Position numbers and translations under genes: made by a program
In this document: positions 24,501 through 31,697 of the stretch, in pieces
How positions within the stretch are numbered: the first letter of the stretch is position 1
How the letters are laid out: each line of letters begins with the position of its first letter
DNA from: a virus
Strand: one strand, 5' to 3'
Virus record (IMG/VR): IMGVR_UViG_3300023442_000005
Location: 1 to 42,378 of that record
Length of the DNA: 42,378 nucleotides
The notes under the pieces: generated by a model
Databases searched by the model: none
Told to the model about the DNA's origin: nothing
What the model saw: only the letters and a program-made list of their open reading frames with translations

Positions 24501-25085
24501 CTACATGTTTAGTATATTGCGCAGTGTTGGATTGGACTGAATGCGACTCAAACGGCGGGTTAGTTCGCCGTATCGGGCCTGGAATTGCTTGATACGGGCA
24601 GCATCCGGGAAGGCACTGCGAATACGTGCTTCACCCCAGTAAGCACCAAGCCGTCGACCGACAGCACCGCCGGCAACCGTATAACTAATAATGCGTGTCA
24701 GAGAAGGGTGCTCTTCACTGTGGTAGGCGGCCATAAATCCGGTTGCCGCACCCAACCACATTCCTCTCTGGTTATAAAAGCTGCGTATGGATGCTTCATA
24801 TTGGGGCAATTTCATGGCCCTGTCGAGCACATGCAGGCGGGCAGCCTTCCTCCATGCTGCCTGACCCAGTTGCAAATCAACCAGTCCTCTGCCACCACGC
24901 TTAATACTGCTGGCTCGACTGACCGCTTCCCTGATGCCCCTATTGGCATTCTCCAGAATGGCAGGAGCTTCTTCCACCAGCCGACCCCAGATGGATTTCA
25001 GATGACTGGCTTCTGAAAACATACGTTCCATGGATTTATACTGTCGGCCGGAGAAGAGATTCTTAACCCAGTTATACGTCGGCAT
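24501..25085 (-). CDS. Helical basic Gly/Ala-containing protein 3
   Basis: This 194-residue helical, Arg-rich protein has one glycine-rich hydrophobic segment (GMWLGAATGFMAAYHSEE and TVAGGAVGRRLGAYWGEA, about 105-155). That segment resembles the glycine-zipper part of the 23814-24488 protein. Its start overlaps the 3' end of the previous gene by 14 bases. It is not recognised. It probably works with the two downstream hydrophobic proteins. Confidence 0.45.
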   Translation of the reverse strand: MPTYNWVKNLFSGRQYKSMERMFSEASHLKSIWGRLVEEAPAILENANRGIREAVSRASSIKRGGRGLVDLQLGQAAWRKAARLHVLDRAMKLPQYEASIRSFYNQRGMWLGAATGFMAAYHSEEHPSLTRIISYTVAGGAVGRRLGAYWGEARIRSAFPDAARIKQFQARYGELTRRLSRIQSNPTLRNILNM

Positions 25086-25788
25086 CGTCTTTCTCCTCCA
25101 CGATCAAAGCATCGGAAACTACATCCGGATTTCTGCGAAGCAGCTCTTCATAGCGTTTGCGTAACTCGGCCTCATGTCTGGACTTATCCCTTTCTTCATC
25201 CACTCTATATTTACGGCGCATCTCACGGGTGGCCAGGAACGCCTTGCGAAGCTGCTCCTTTCGACGCTGGGCGCGTTCTTTGACTGAAAGAGATGGGCTT
25301 TCCTTGCGTTCATAGTAAGCAGTACCTGTTGCCGGGTCAACGGTGGTTACCGATTCTTCTATCTGACCACGAATGGCCAGCTCCTTCTGAGCGCGCAACT
25401 CCTGCAGTTCGGCATCGATATATTCGGCAATCATATCCAGTTCTACGACGTCTTCCGGATCCGCCTGAAGGTCGCGAACCAGGGCAGGTACCAGCTGATC
25501 GATAACGATCATCTCTTCCGGACAGCCGTAACCTTCCGGTGCGATACCGGCTTTCTCATATATACATATTGTCGCAAACGGGCAGTCGGAGCTCTTGCAT
25601 ACCATTGGCAGACGATGCTTGAGTCCATAGGTACGGTTATCTTCCAGGTGCCGCTCGATCAGGCGTAGCTTATCCGGCTCAATCATAATCTTGTCCCGTA
25701 ACTCTTCCGGGTAGTTATCCAGAAGAACCCTCAGGCTACTGCTCTTTACCTTGCTCAGGGGAACCGGTTTGTCAGCTTTCTTACTCAT
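25072..25788 (-). CDS. Cys-cluster protein with long charged helix
   Basis: This 238-residue protein has a compact cysteine motif near residues 64-92: CKSSDCPFATICIYEKAG, then IAPEGYGCPEE (four Cys; metal or iron-sulphur binding likely). The C-terminal half is a charged helix (VKERAQRRKEQLRKAFLATR onward). Its position one base from the HTH-phosphatase gene and in the run-up to the terminase suggests a DNA-associated protein, and a small-terminase-like role could be considered. That is inference. The motif is suggestive of a conserved phage family I cannot name. Confidence 0.45.
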   Translation of the reverse strand: MSKKADKPVPLSKVKSSSLRVLLDNYPEELRDKIMIEPDKLRLIERHLEDNRTYGLKHRLPMVCKSSDCPFATICIYEKAGIAPEGYGCPEEMIVIDQLVPALVRDLQADPEDVVELDMIAEYIDAELQELRAQKELAIRGQIEESVTTVDPATGTAYYERKESPSLSVKERAQRRKEQLRKAFLATREMRRKYRVDEERDKSRHEAELRKRYEELLRRNPDVVSDALIVEEKDDADV

Positions 25789-27125
25789 TATATTACAATG
25801 CGCAAAATGGTCTGTCCTTCACCTTTCGTCACAGCCGTCCGGAGACTGTAAGACTCCGCATTATCCGGCACCGGATATCCGGAAAACCCATGAGTTTCCT
25901 GGAGATCAACCGGTATGGGTGTTATACAGGGATGCTCACTGGCGTTTTCTACGATATACATTATCTGGGAGGCACGGGATACGGTACCGATCCGGTGGAA
26001 GTTGTAGGCATTGTCTCCCACCAGAGAACCGCTCTGTGCCTGGTCATCGTTCAGGTACAGGTGATGTTTATGTCCGGTGATCACATAATGGACAATCTTG
26101 CCCATCTTATTGTATTTGAGTATTTGCTTGTCAATAGAAATGCGGTTATGACCGTGCCAGAAGAGAATGTTAGCACCGTTGATATTGGTTAGCAGTTCAT
26201 GATCGGTTACGACTTCATGAAAGGCCACATTCTCCTGATTGATCAGTAGCTTCTGTAGATAGAAATGTAACAGATAGTCCAGGTTGTTGTGGAAGTCCAC
26301 AGATTGGATCTCCTCATCCAGGCGAGACTCGTTTCCGAATACGGAAATGACTTCCACATTGAAGCTCTGGGCCAGATCCTGAACGAAACTGCCCACGATA
26401 TCTGCACCGATCAGAAAGCCTTCTGAGATGGCATACAGGTTCCGAAGTATCTCATCTTTGCGGCGATTGGAGTTGAACATGTCGCCGGTCATGGCCAGTA
26501 CAATAGAATCTATCCCCAGCGGCATGAAGAGCAGTCGAATGCGGTCAGCAAACTTCTGTAATCGCTTGCTGGCCACATGGAAGTTGAATTCATTCTTGCC
26601 CTTGGTATCCCTTAGCAGCACAGCTTCATTCAGATGCAGATCCGTCAGCTGAACAATACCAACACGCTTAACATTGTCCGGAGAGGATTGAACCGGCTGA
26701 AAGGAAACCGGCTCACGGCTTTTCACGGAGACCAGAATCTGCTTCAACAGGTCTTCGGTAGCATTGATGACCCGGTCCTGTTCCCGGAACATCTTGCGTA
26801 GAATACGGTTCTGGTCCATCAGCCGCTGTCGAGAACGACGCAGTTTGATCAGGGCCAGCTTCAACTCTTCCTTGGTCATATCGTCCACATCCGAATCAAA
26901 GAGAGTCGGCTCGTCCTGATCATCAAAGTCATCCTCTCCCCTACTGCCTTCATCAAACTGTATCTTCTTCAGTATTGCTTCACGGTTACGAATCCAGTTA
27001 TATACGATGGTTTTCGTACCGGCAAAGTCATCCTCTTCACACAGGATATCATAGATATCACTGACATTCAAACCTCCCTGCTCATAGAGGTTAATCGCTT
27101 TCAGTTTAATGCTTGCATCATACAT
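25788..27125 (-). CDS. HTH-fused calcineurin-like metallophosphoesterase
   Basis: This 445-residue protein has two domains. Residues 1-55 look like a transposase-type HTH (IKLKAINLYEQGGLNVSDIY, then TIVYNWIRNREAILKK). An acidic linker and a coiled coil (85-135) follow. Residues 150-400 carry the metallophosphoesterase motifs: QLTDLHLNE (D162, H164), MTGDMFNSN (D215), FGNESR (N265), FWHGHN (H324) and ITGHKHH (H352, H354). The third motif is GNE rather than the usual GNH/GNHE. The enzyme should cleave phosphomonoesters or phosphodiesters, probably nucleic acid or nucleotide. The HTH suggests DNA targeting. A TTGACATACCTA element lies 25 bases upstream of its start. Confidence 0.7.
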   Translation of the reverse strand: MYDASIKLKAINLYEQGGLNVSDIYDILCEEDDFAGTKTIVYNWIRNREAILKKIQFDEGSRGEDDFDDQDEPTLFDSDVDDMTKEELKLALIKLRRSRQRLMDQNRILRKMFREQDRVINATEDLLKQILVSVKSREPVSFQPVQSSPDNVKRVGIVQLTDLHLNEAVLLRDTKGKNEFNFHVASKRLQKFADRIRLLFMPLGIDSIVLAMTGDMFNSNRRKDEILRNLYAISEGFLIGADIVGSFVQDLAQSFNVEVISVFGNESRLDEEIQSVDFHNNLDYLLHFYLQKLLINQENVAFHEVVTDHELLTNINGANILFWHGHNRISIDKQILKYNKMGKIVHYVITGHKHHLYLNDDQAQSGSLVGDNAYNFHRIGTVSRASQIMYIVENASEHPCITPIPVDLQETHGFSGYPVPDNAESYSLRTAVTKGEGQTILRIVI

Positions 27126-27133
27126 GACTTCTA

Positions 27134-27388
27134 TTACCCATTGTTTTTGATAGGTATGTCAATCTGGAGTACCTGCTGAGCGCTCGGGAAGTCTTCGATA
27201 TACATAAGCGTTGCAATCTTGGTCAGGTACACACATTCCCGGCCCATAATATGGTACATCTTGTTGAAGGAATCCCAGTAGCGGTTTCCTTTCAGTGCTT
27301 CGGGTAAGTATTCTGGAGCATCACAAAGATCAGCTAGCTTGTTACGGAGCAGGAGAATATCCTGTCGTACATTGAAGTCTAGATCCAT
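27134..27388 (-). CDS. Small hypothetical protein
   Basis: This 84-residue helical protein (MDLDFNVRQDILLLRNKLAD onward) has no recognised motif. Its final codons (QIDIPIKNNG) overlap a TTGACATACCTA element that serves the next gene. The start overlaps the end of the preceding gene by ten bases, so translation is coupled. Confidence 0.45.
   Translation of the reverse strand: MDLDFNVRQDILLLRNKLADLCDAPEYLPEALKGNRYWDSFNKMYHIMGRECVYLTKIATLMYIEDFPSAQQVLQIDIPIKNNG
27151..27162 (-). promoter_or_regulatory. TTGACATAnCTA element, copy 7
   Basis: The minus strand reads GATTGACATACCTATCAAAA, inside the last codons of the 27134 gene and 25 bases before the HTH-phosphatase start codon. Confidence 0.65.
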
Positions 27389-27762
27389 CTTGATCCCTCT
27401 TCATCCCATTCATACGGTTTCTGACGAATCATCTTGCTTTCGTATTCATGGCGCTTGGCACGAATCCAGGCTTCATTTACAGGTGTGAAAGCAAGTATGG
27501 AACGCCTGATACGGAACGGATCGTGATCGATTAGCTCACTGGCGATCATCCGTTCATAGTCACCCACTGCCACCAGGTACCACTTCTCGTATTTGCGATC
27601 GAATACCAGCTGAAATACCACTTCTTCCTCGGAGCGCAGATCAGCGATTTCATCTTCTGTCATTTCCACAATAACCGGTGCATATGGATCCGAGTCCAGA
27701 AAGGCAAGCGCCAGTACACGTAGTGGTTTGGGCAATACATCGATTCCCTGAATAACCTTCAT
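27379..27762 (-). CDS. Small hypothetical protein
   Basis: This 127-residue acidic protein includes VEMTEDEIADLRSEEEVVFQ and DRKYEKWYLVAVGDYERMIA and ends in a Trp/Arg-rich tail. It is not recognised. It overlaps the ClpP-like gene's 3' end by four bases (ATGA) and the following gene by ten, so it is part of a tightly coupled cluster. Confidence 0.45.
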   Translation of the reverse strand: MKVIQGIDVLPKPLRVLALAFLDSDPYAPVIVEMTEDEIADLRSEEEVVFQLVFDRKYEKWYLVAVGDYERMIASELIDHDPFRIRRSILAFTPVNEAWIRAKRHEYESKMIRQKPYEWDEEGSRWI

Positions 27763-28304
27763 ATAACCTCCTCGCTTATTTCATGAACCAATCCGATTTG
27801 CTTCGCATCTTGTGCAAACAGGTAGGTTTCCTGCTGCATATACTTCTCAATTAGCTCTTTGTCTGATACCAGATACGTCAGCATTTCCTGCCAGGCATTA
27901 GAGAGTTGAATAACAAAGTCGCTGTAACCCTTGAAGTCGGATACCGGTGCGTAATCCGGAAAGGAACTCTTCATGTTATGAATTAGAAATGAACCATGTG
28001 GCAGAGTTATGCGTCGATCGCAAGCCAGGTAAGGCAACATGGCACCGGAATATACCTTGCCCATATTGATGCCAACCGTCTCAGTAGGAATGCTCTTGAC
28101 CAGATGATACAGGGTAAGTGAGGTAATGGTATCTCCGCCAATGGAATTAAAGTAGATATACACCGGAACTTCCATCTGCCGGGCAGCAACCAATATATCT
28201 ATGAAAGATGTAATGATCTCTTCTTCAATCTCTTCTACAAGGTAGATACGCAGCGGATCGGTACTACTCCGGTTGGTCGAATTGATACTTGATGATTCCG
28301 ACAT
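27759..28304 (-). CDS. ClpP-like serine protease fold protein
   Basis: This 181-residue protein has a ClpP/crotonase fold. Visible motifs are VYIYFNSIGGDTITSL (oxyanion Gly-Gly, 56-57), GINMGKVYSGAMLPYLA with the nucleophile Ser (S86), and PHGSFLIHNM with the catalytic His (H109). Where ClpP has the segment carrying its third catalytic residue, Asp, this protein reads IEKYMQQETYLFAQDA, so the usual Asp seems replaced. It may be an altered or regulated protease. Phage ClpP-like proteins often act as prohead proteases, but here a separate protease lies next to the scaffold, so another job is likely. It overlaps the 28264 gene by 41 bases. Confidence 0.7.
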   Translation of the reverse strand: MSESSSINSTNRSSTDPLRIYLVEEIEEEIITSFIDILVAARQMEVPVYIYFNSIGGDTITSLTLYHLVKSIPTETVGINMGKVYSGAMLPYLACDRRITLPHGSFLIHNMKSSFPDYAPVSDFKGYSDFVIQLSNAWQEMLTYLVSDKELIEKYMQQETYLFAQDAKQIGLVHEISEEVI

Positions 28305-28530
28305 AGCGTACTTTCTCCAGTTGTCGTCTCACAGCATACATTTGCGAATCCAGATCTATCCATTCGGAGGGAATCACCTGAACCTCCACATCCAGGATTC
28401 CGAATTCCTGATCTCGATATTGTTGTGCCAGCTCACCCAAACGGTTATTCAGCTGACTCTGAAAGCTCTGATTGTCATCGTCTACCTCTATAATCTCAAC
28501 ACGAGTAATCGTTTTGATAGTACTTGCCAT
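28264..28530 (-). CDS. Small hypothetical protein
   Basis: The second of two nearby ATGs is chosen because the SD AGGAGG lies eight bases before it and only two bases before the first. The product (88 residues, MASTIKTITRVEIIEVDDDN) is of mixed alpha/beta type with a Gln-rich helix (SQLNNRLGELAQQYRDQ). It is not recognised. Its 3' end overlaps the ClpP-like gene by 41 bases. Confidence 0.45.
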   Translation of the reverse strand: MASTIKTITRVEIIEVDDDNQSFQSQLNNRLGELAQQYRDQEFGILDVEVQVIPSEWIDLDSQMYAVRRQLEKVRYVGIIKYQFDQPE

Positions 28531-28542
28531 TGCCATTTCCTC

Positions 28543-28758
28543 CTAAAAGTCTCTCAGTAGAAGATCTTCCGGATCGGCACTGGTTGCCCAGTCCACTCTC
28601 ACCTGCGTCTCCAGCCAGTAGATACGGCCGCAACGATGGCAGGTCTCGGCTCCGTCCGACAGCACTTCCAGCAGTTCTCCACAGAGACAGCGGACGTTGA
28701 CCTTCTGATTGTTCCATTCGAATTCCCACATATCGGAATAATACTCTTCACCCATCAT
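28543..28758 (-). CDS. Small zinc-ribbon protein
   Basis: This 71-residue protein has one zinc-binding cluster: VRCLCGELLEVL, then ETCHRCGRIYWLE (CxC and CxxC). It could be an RNA-, DNA- or protein-binding accessory factor. Its start overlaps the stop of the gene before it by four bases. It is acidic at both ends. No specific family is recognised. Confidence 0.55.
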   Translation of the reverse strand: MMGEEYYSDMWEFEWNNQKVNVRCLCGELLEVLSDGAETCHRCGRIYWLETQVRVDWATSADPEDLLLRDF

Positions 28759-29879
28759 TTACCCTTTCTAATGTTGATAATACTTCGATTGAAATACCGG
28801 TTGGCCATGGATGGCTCACGCATGGTATTTTCATGAAGCTGATTACGCTTCTCCTGAAACTCTTCCGTTTGTGGTATAATGATATCCAGATTAAACTTGG
28901 TGGCTTCATGTAGGCTCTGTTGACGCTCTAACATCAATCTTAACGGAATGGCATGTGGATTGACGCTATTGTTTTCAGCTGATTCGGTTGATGGAGTATG
29001 CAATGCCCAGTGAGTGGCATAGTTGATTACTTCCGTGGCCGCCTGAATACAATCGATTGCCTGGTTACCGGACTGGGTAACCTCACCTTCCATTAGACCG
29101 CTCAGATCCGGATCGTCAAACTCCTCTCCGCCATCCCATTTGAATACGTTGCCCTTCTGTACCCATTCAAACATGCGTCTGGCTTTCTTCTCCAGTTTGC
29201 GGCGTATCCGCTTTACCACCCGACCGGCAATGGGAACCTTTTCCAGCTTGGTCTTCTTAATCAGGCCGGCCATAAACTGATAGACAAACCCCAGCAACAT
29301 TCGCCACAGTATCTTCAGCAGACTGAAACGGGTTACTCGCTGTCGATCCTCTATTATGGATTCCAGTGTTCGGGTTTCAGCCGGTAACTGCATGTCCATC
29401 AGGTTCAGTTCGGCTACGTCACGGCAGCTCATATCATCCGGAAATCGCACGTCTGGCACACGGTAACCATCCGGACCGGGCTCGGTAAAGAGCAATTGTG
29501 ATGGCTCAAACCCATACTGAGCCAGAAAGGCATTGTTCATGATGCGCACCGCCCGATCGAATACTTCATATGTAATACTGTTTGTATCATCATTTCCCAA
29601 ACGTCGTACGGCTTCAGCCAGTCGGGGACGTTCTGCAGCGTCTACCGGTATGGAAAGTGCTTCGAGTTGCCGGTCAATCTCTTCCCGCAATTCCCGGAGT
29701 TCCTGATCCGCCTGAAGCGCATCGTCGAGCAGCTGCTGATAGGTCTGCTTTTGTTGCCGCTCTTCTTCGGTGGGTTCATCCTCCAGGCGTACTTCAATCT
29801 TCGGGTCGCCCATTACCCTTGGTCGTTCATACTCAATTTCGGGTCGATAGTCCAGTATTCCAGTCTTCTTGCGTGCCAT
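28755..29879 (-). CDS. Hypothetical protein, first gene of the late minus-strand cluster
   Basis: This 374-residue protein begins MARKKTGILDYRPEIEYERP, then has a Glu/Gln/Arg-rich coiled coil (30-80), a mixed central domain, a hydrophobic patch (ILWRMLLGFVYQFMAGLIKK, about 195-215) and a strongly basic stretch (VVKRIRRKLEKKARRM). It is not recognised. It is the first gene after the divergent switch region and is preceded by a TTGACATATCTA element and a 40-base hairpin in its leader, so it is regulated at the entry to the long minus-strand cluster. Confidence 0.5.
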   Translation of the reverse strand: MARKKTGILDYRPEIEYERPRVMGDPKIEVRLEDEPTEEERQQKQTYQQLLDDALQADQELRELREEIDRQLEALSIPVDAAERPRLAEAVRRLGNDDTNSITYEVFDRAVRIMNNAFLAQYGFEPSQLLFTEPGPDGYRVPDVRFPDDMSCRDVAELNLMDMQLPAETRTLESIIEDRQRVTRFSLLKILWRMLLGFVYQFMAGLIKKTKLEKVPIAGRVVKRIRRKLEKKARRMFEWVQKGNVFKWDGGEEFDDPDLSGLMEGEVTQSGNQAIDCIQAATEVINYATHWALHTPSTESAENNSVNPHAIPLRLMLERQQSLHEATKFNLDIIIPQTEEFQEKRNQLHENTMREPSMANRYFNRSIINIRKGK

Positions 29880-29897
29880 TCGTCACCTCATTTTATC

Positions 29898-29937
29898 AGT
29901 GAGCCGGCTCTTAGTAAATGACTCAGAGCGGCTCACT
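29898..29937 (-). other. Large hairpin in the leader of the first late gene
   Basis: AGTGAGCCGGCTCTTAG pairs with CTCAGAGCGGCTCACT around a short loop (outer 8 bp perfect, inner stem with one bulge). It lies between the promoter-like element and the start codon at 29879. There is no T-run, so it is more likely a leader structure or operator than a terminator. Confidence 0.55.
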
Positions 29938-29938
29938 A

Positions 29939-29950
29939 TAGATATGTCAC
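29939..29950 (-). promoter_or_regulatory. TTGACATAnCTA element, copy 8 (one mismatch)
   Basis: The minus strand reads AGTGTGACATATCTATAGTG, two bases after the stop of the HTH-PAS gene and 59 bases before the start of the next gene, with the leader hairpin in between. Confidence 0.65.
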
Positions 29951-29952
29951 AC

Positions 29953-30537
29953 TTAGTTCGGCAGTGTGTCCTGCTGAGGGACGATTTTGCAGATGATCAG
30001 CTCCTGGACAGTACTGGTTTTCAGGACTCTAAAAGATACCAGTGCATCGAACTGGCGACCGTTGCGCCCCATGATACGGGCACGGATCTCGCCTTTTCGT
30101 GGTACGTCGACGGTGGGCAGCCAGTAGAGGATATTCAGGAAGGGAATCTCATCCTTGCGGTATCCGGTATATGTGAGAAACCGGCGGTTGGTCTCCATGA
30201 TATAACCGGATCGGTTTACAAGAATGACCGGGCAATCGAACTCTTCAGCCATGGTATGCCAGAGTTCTCTCAGGGTCTCTAATTGTTTGGTGGGAGAAAC
30301 ATCTTCGACGTATTCAGGATTAACCAGCTGGGCCACATCACAGTCCAGTTCCTTGGCCAGTCGCATGAGCGTATCCAGCGACACATTGGTACGTGTACCG
30401 TTTTCGATCTTGGATACATATGTGCGGTGTAATCCGGCACGAATGCTGAGCTGCGCCTGGCTGATATTCTTCAGGATTCGCAGGTCGCGAATGCGTTGAG
30501 CGATATGCTCGGCGGGTACCTTCTTAACAAACGACAT
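29953..30537 (-). CDS. XRE-type HTH regulator with C-terminal PAS domain
   Basis: This 194-residue protein starts with an XRE HTH (QRIRDLRILKNISQAQLSIR, then AGLHRTYVSKIENGTR) and continues into a PAS-like domain (about 88-190: MAEEFDCPVILVNRSGYIME, then RRFLTYTGYRKDEIPF and RARIMGRNGRQFDALVSFRV). It faces the plus-strand regulator genes across a 205-base divergent region, the classical layout of a phage repressor/antirepressor switch. The PAS part suggests control by a ligand, redox state or partner. The SD is GGAGG. Confidence 0.8.
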   Translation of the reverse strand: MSFVKKVPAEHIAQRIRDLRILKNISQAQLSIRAGLHRTYVSKIENGTRTNVSLDTLMRLAKELDCDVAQLVNPEYVEDVSPTKQLETLRELWHTMAEEFDCPVILVNRSGYIMETNRRFLTYTGYRKDEIPFLNILYWLPTVDVPRKGEIRARIMGRNGRQFDALVSFRVLKTSTVQELIICKIVPQQDTLPN

Positions 30538-30550
30538 GTGAATTCCTCCA

Positions 30551-30570
30551 GTGAATAGTGTAATACCATT
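30551..30570. promoter_or_regulatory. GTAATACCAT-type box upstream of the HTH-PAS gene
   Basis: The sequence GTGAATAGTGTAATACCATT lies about 15-35 bases before the minus-strand start at 30537. It shares the ten bases ATGGTATTAC (reverse orientation) with the palindrome at 38049-38079. It may be an operator. Confidence 0.35.
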
Positions 30571-30631
30571 GTGAGATCGTGTAACAAGGGATTGATGCCT
30601 TGTTTATTGTAAAGGTGGAGCCAAAAAGTGC

Positions 30632-30660
30632 TTGCATGTTTCGCCAATATGTTGTATATT
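30632..30660 (+). promoter_or_regulatory. Sigma70-like promoter for the HTH/PAS operon
   Basis: TTGCAT (30632-30637), a 17-base spacer and TATATT (30655-30660) face the plus-strand regulator genes. The same form (TTGCGT, 17 bases, TATATT) precedes parA. Confidence 0.6.
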
Positions 30661-30692
30661 TCAGCCATCATAATAAACAAAATGAACAATAC

Positions 30693-30711
30693 ATTATCCA
30701 TATTGGATAAT
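30693..30711. promoter_or_regulatory. 19-bp palindromic operator, copy O1
   Basis: ATTATCCATATTGGATAAT has perfect 8-bp arms around a 3-base centre. It sits 33 bases after the -10 box and 32 bases before the start codon of the first plus-strand regulator, where a bound repressor would block the transcript. Related copies O2 and O3 lie in the replication origin. Confidence 0.65.
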
Positions 30712-30742
30712 CAAATATACATAACAGAGGAGGAGATTGCAA

Positions 30743-31312
30743 ATGGTTTTTCAAATCGATGAGACCAGACAGGCCGTCCTTGACATAGAACAGGAGCTTC
30801 AACCCCTTTACGAGAAGTTTGCCCAGAACGAAGAGGAAGAGTCCGACATCCAGGAGTACGAACAGCAGATCCGGGAGTTCTTCAGCCGCAATGTAGCATT
30901 TCTGCGGCAATATCTGGGGTTTGTCACTCGCATGGAAGCGTTCAGCCGAGATGAGTTTGCTGAATTACTGGGTGTTTCACCGGCTACGGTTAAATGGTGG
31001 GAACTGGCCAAAGGACTTCCCAACTATTCTTCTGTGCGAGCTCTGCTGCGATTGACGAATAAGGTATTACAACTGGAACAACCTTTCCATTACGGCGATA
31101 TCTACTGCCGTAACATTGCTCGTTCGATCATTCAAAAAGTACCCGCTCGCCTGAATGGCATCAATGCACTCGTTCAAGCGCTGTCGGGTATGCCACAAGA
31201 GGAGCGCCGACGGTTTATCACTTCGGCCCTGAATAACATCAGCGAACTAAAACGTTTCGTGGAGGAAGAACATGCCAACAGCAACAGAGAAGCACCCAAC
31301 ACTGGTCCTTGA
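30743..31312 (+). CDS. XRE-type HTH regulator
   Basis: The ATG at 30743 is preferred to a TTG six bases upstream because GAGGAGGAG lies at ideal distance. The product (189 residues, MVFQIDETRQAVLDIEQELQ) has an N-terminal acidic helix, then an HTH (FSRDEFAELLGVSPATVKWW, followed by ELAKGLPNYSSVRALLRL) and a helical C-terminus. It is a paralogue of the first 130 residues of the 31698-32918 protein, including the shared FLRQYLGF/FLRMYLGF stretch and a YGDIYCRNIA/PEQLYCKSIS segment. It overlaps the PAS gene by 41 bases. Confidence 0.75.
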   Translation: MVFQIDETRQAVLDIEQELQPLYEKFAQNEEEESDIQEYEQQIREFFSRNVAFLRQYLGFVTRMEAFSRDEFAELLGVSPATVKWWELAKGLPNYSSVRALLRLTNKVLQLEQPFHYGDIYCRNIARSIIQKVPARLNGINALVQALSGMPQEERRRFITSALNNISELKRFVEEEHANSNREAPNTGP

Positions 31313-31691
31313 TGTTAAAGGCAAAGTTATTGATTGTGATCCGCAATTTGAACACTTCCTGGGCTTTCCCTATATGCGTCTTATAGGGGAGCCGCTGACT
31401 GCTATTACACGCTCTATTGAGAACCTATCCGACTTCCTCAGGCAGGTGATACAGAGCGGTCCCATCCGTGGCTGGTGGGACATAAAACTGAGTGGAGATC
31501 GCCGGATATATGGATTCTATAAGATGGTCTTTGATGCGCAGAAGTACAGATATTATGTGTATATCCACGACTTCAAACTTCATATGGATATCAACACCGC
31601 TCTATCATCTCTGATTGCCGAGTTTGAAAATGAAGACATCCTGCAACTTCTGGCACTGGCTGGTCAGCTTATAACCCACAAACAACAATGA
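31272..31691 (+). CDS. Stand-alone PAS domain protein
   Basis: This 139-residue protein is a single PAS domain plus a C-terminal helix. It contains KHPTLVLDVKGKVIDCDPQF, FLGFPYMRLIGEPLTAITRS and the later beta strands YGFYKMVFDAQKYRYYVYIH. The SD GGAGGAAG is good. The gene overlaps the upstream HTH gene by 41 bases, and the two together have the same domain content as the fused HTH-PAS protein that follows. It is likely a sensor partner of the HTH protein. The ligand is unknown. Confidence 0.75.
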   Translation: MPTATEKHPTLVLDVKGKVIDCDPQFEHFLGFPYMRLIGEPLTAITRSIENLSDFLRQVIQSGPIRGWWDIKLSGDRRIYGFYKMVFDAQKYRYYVYIHDFKLHMDINTALSSLIAEFENEDILQLLALAGQLITHKQQ

Positions 31692-31697
31692 TGTAAT

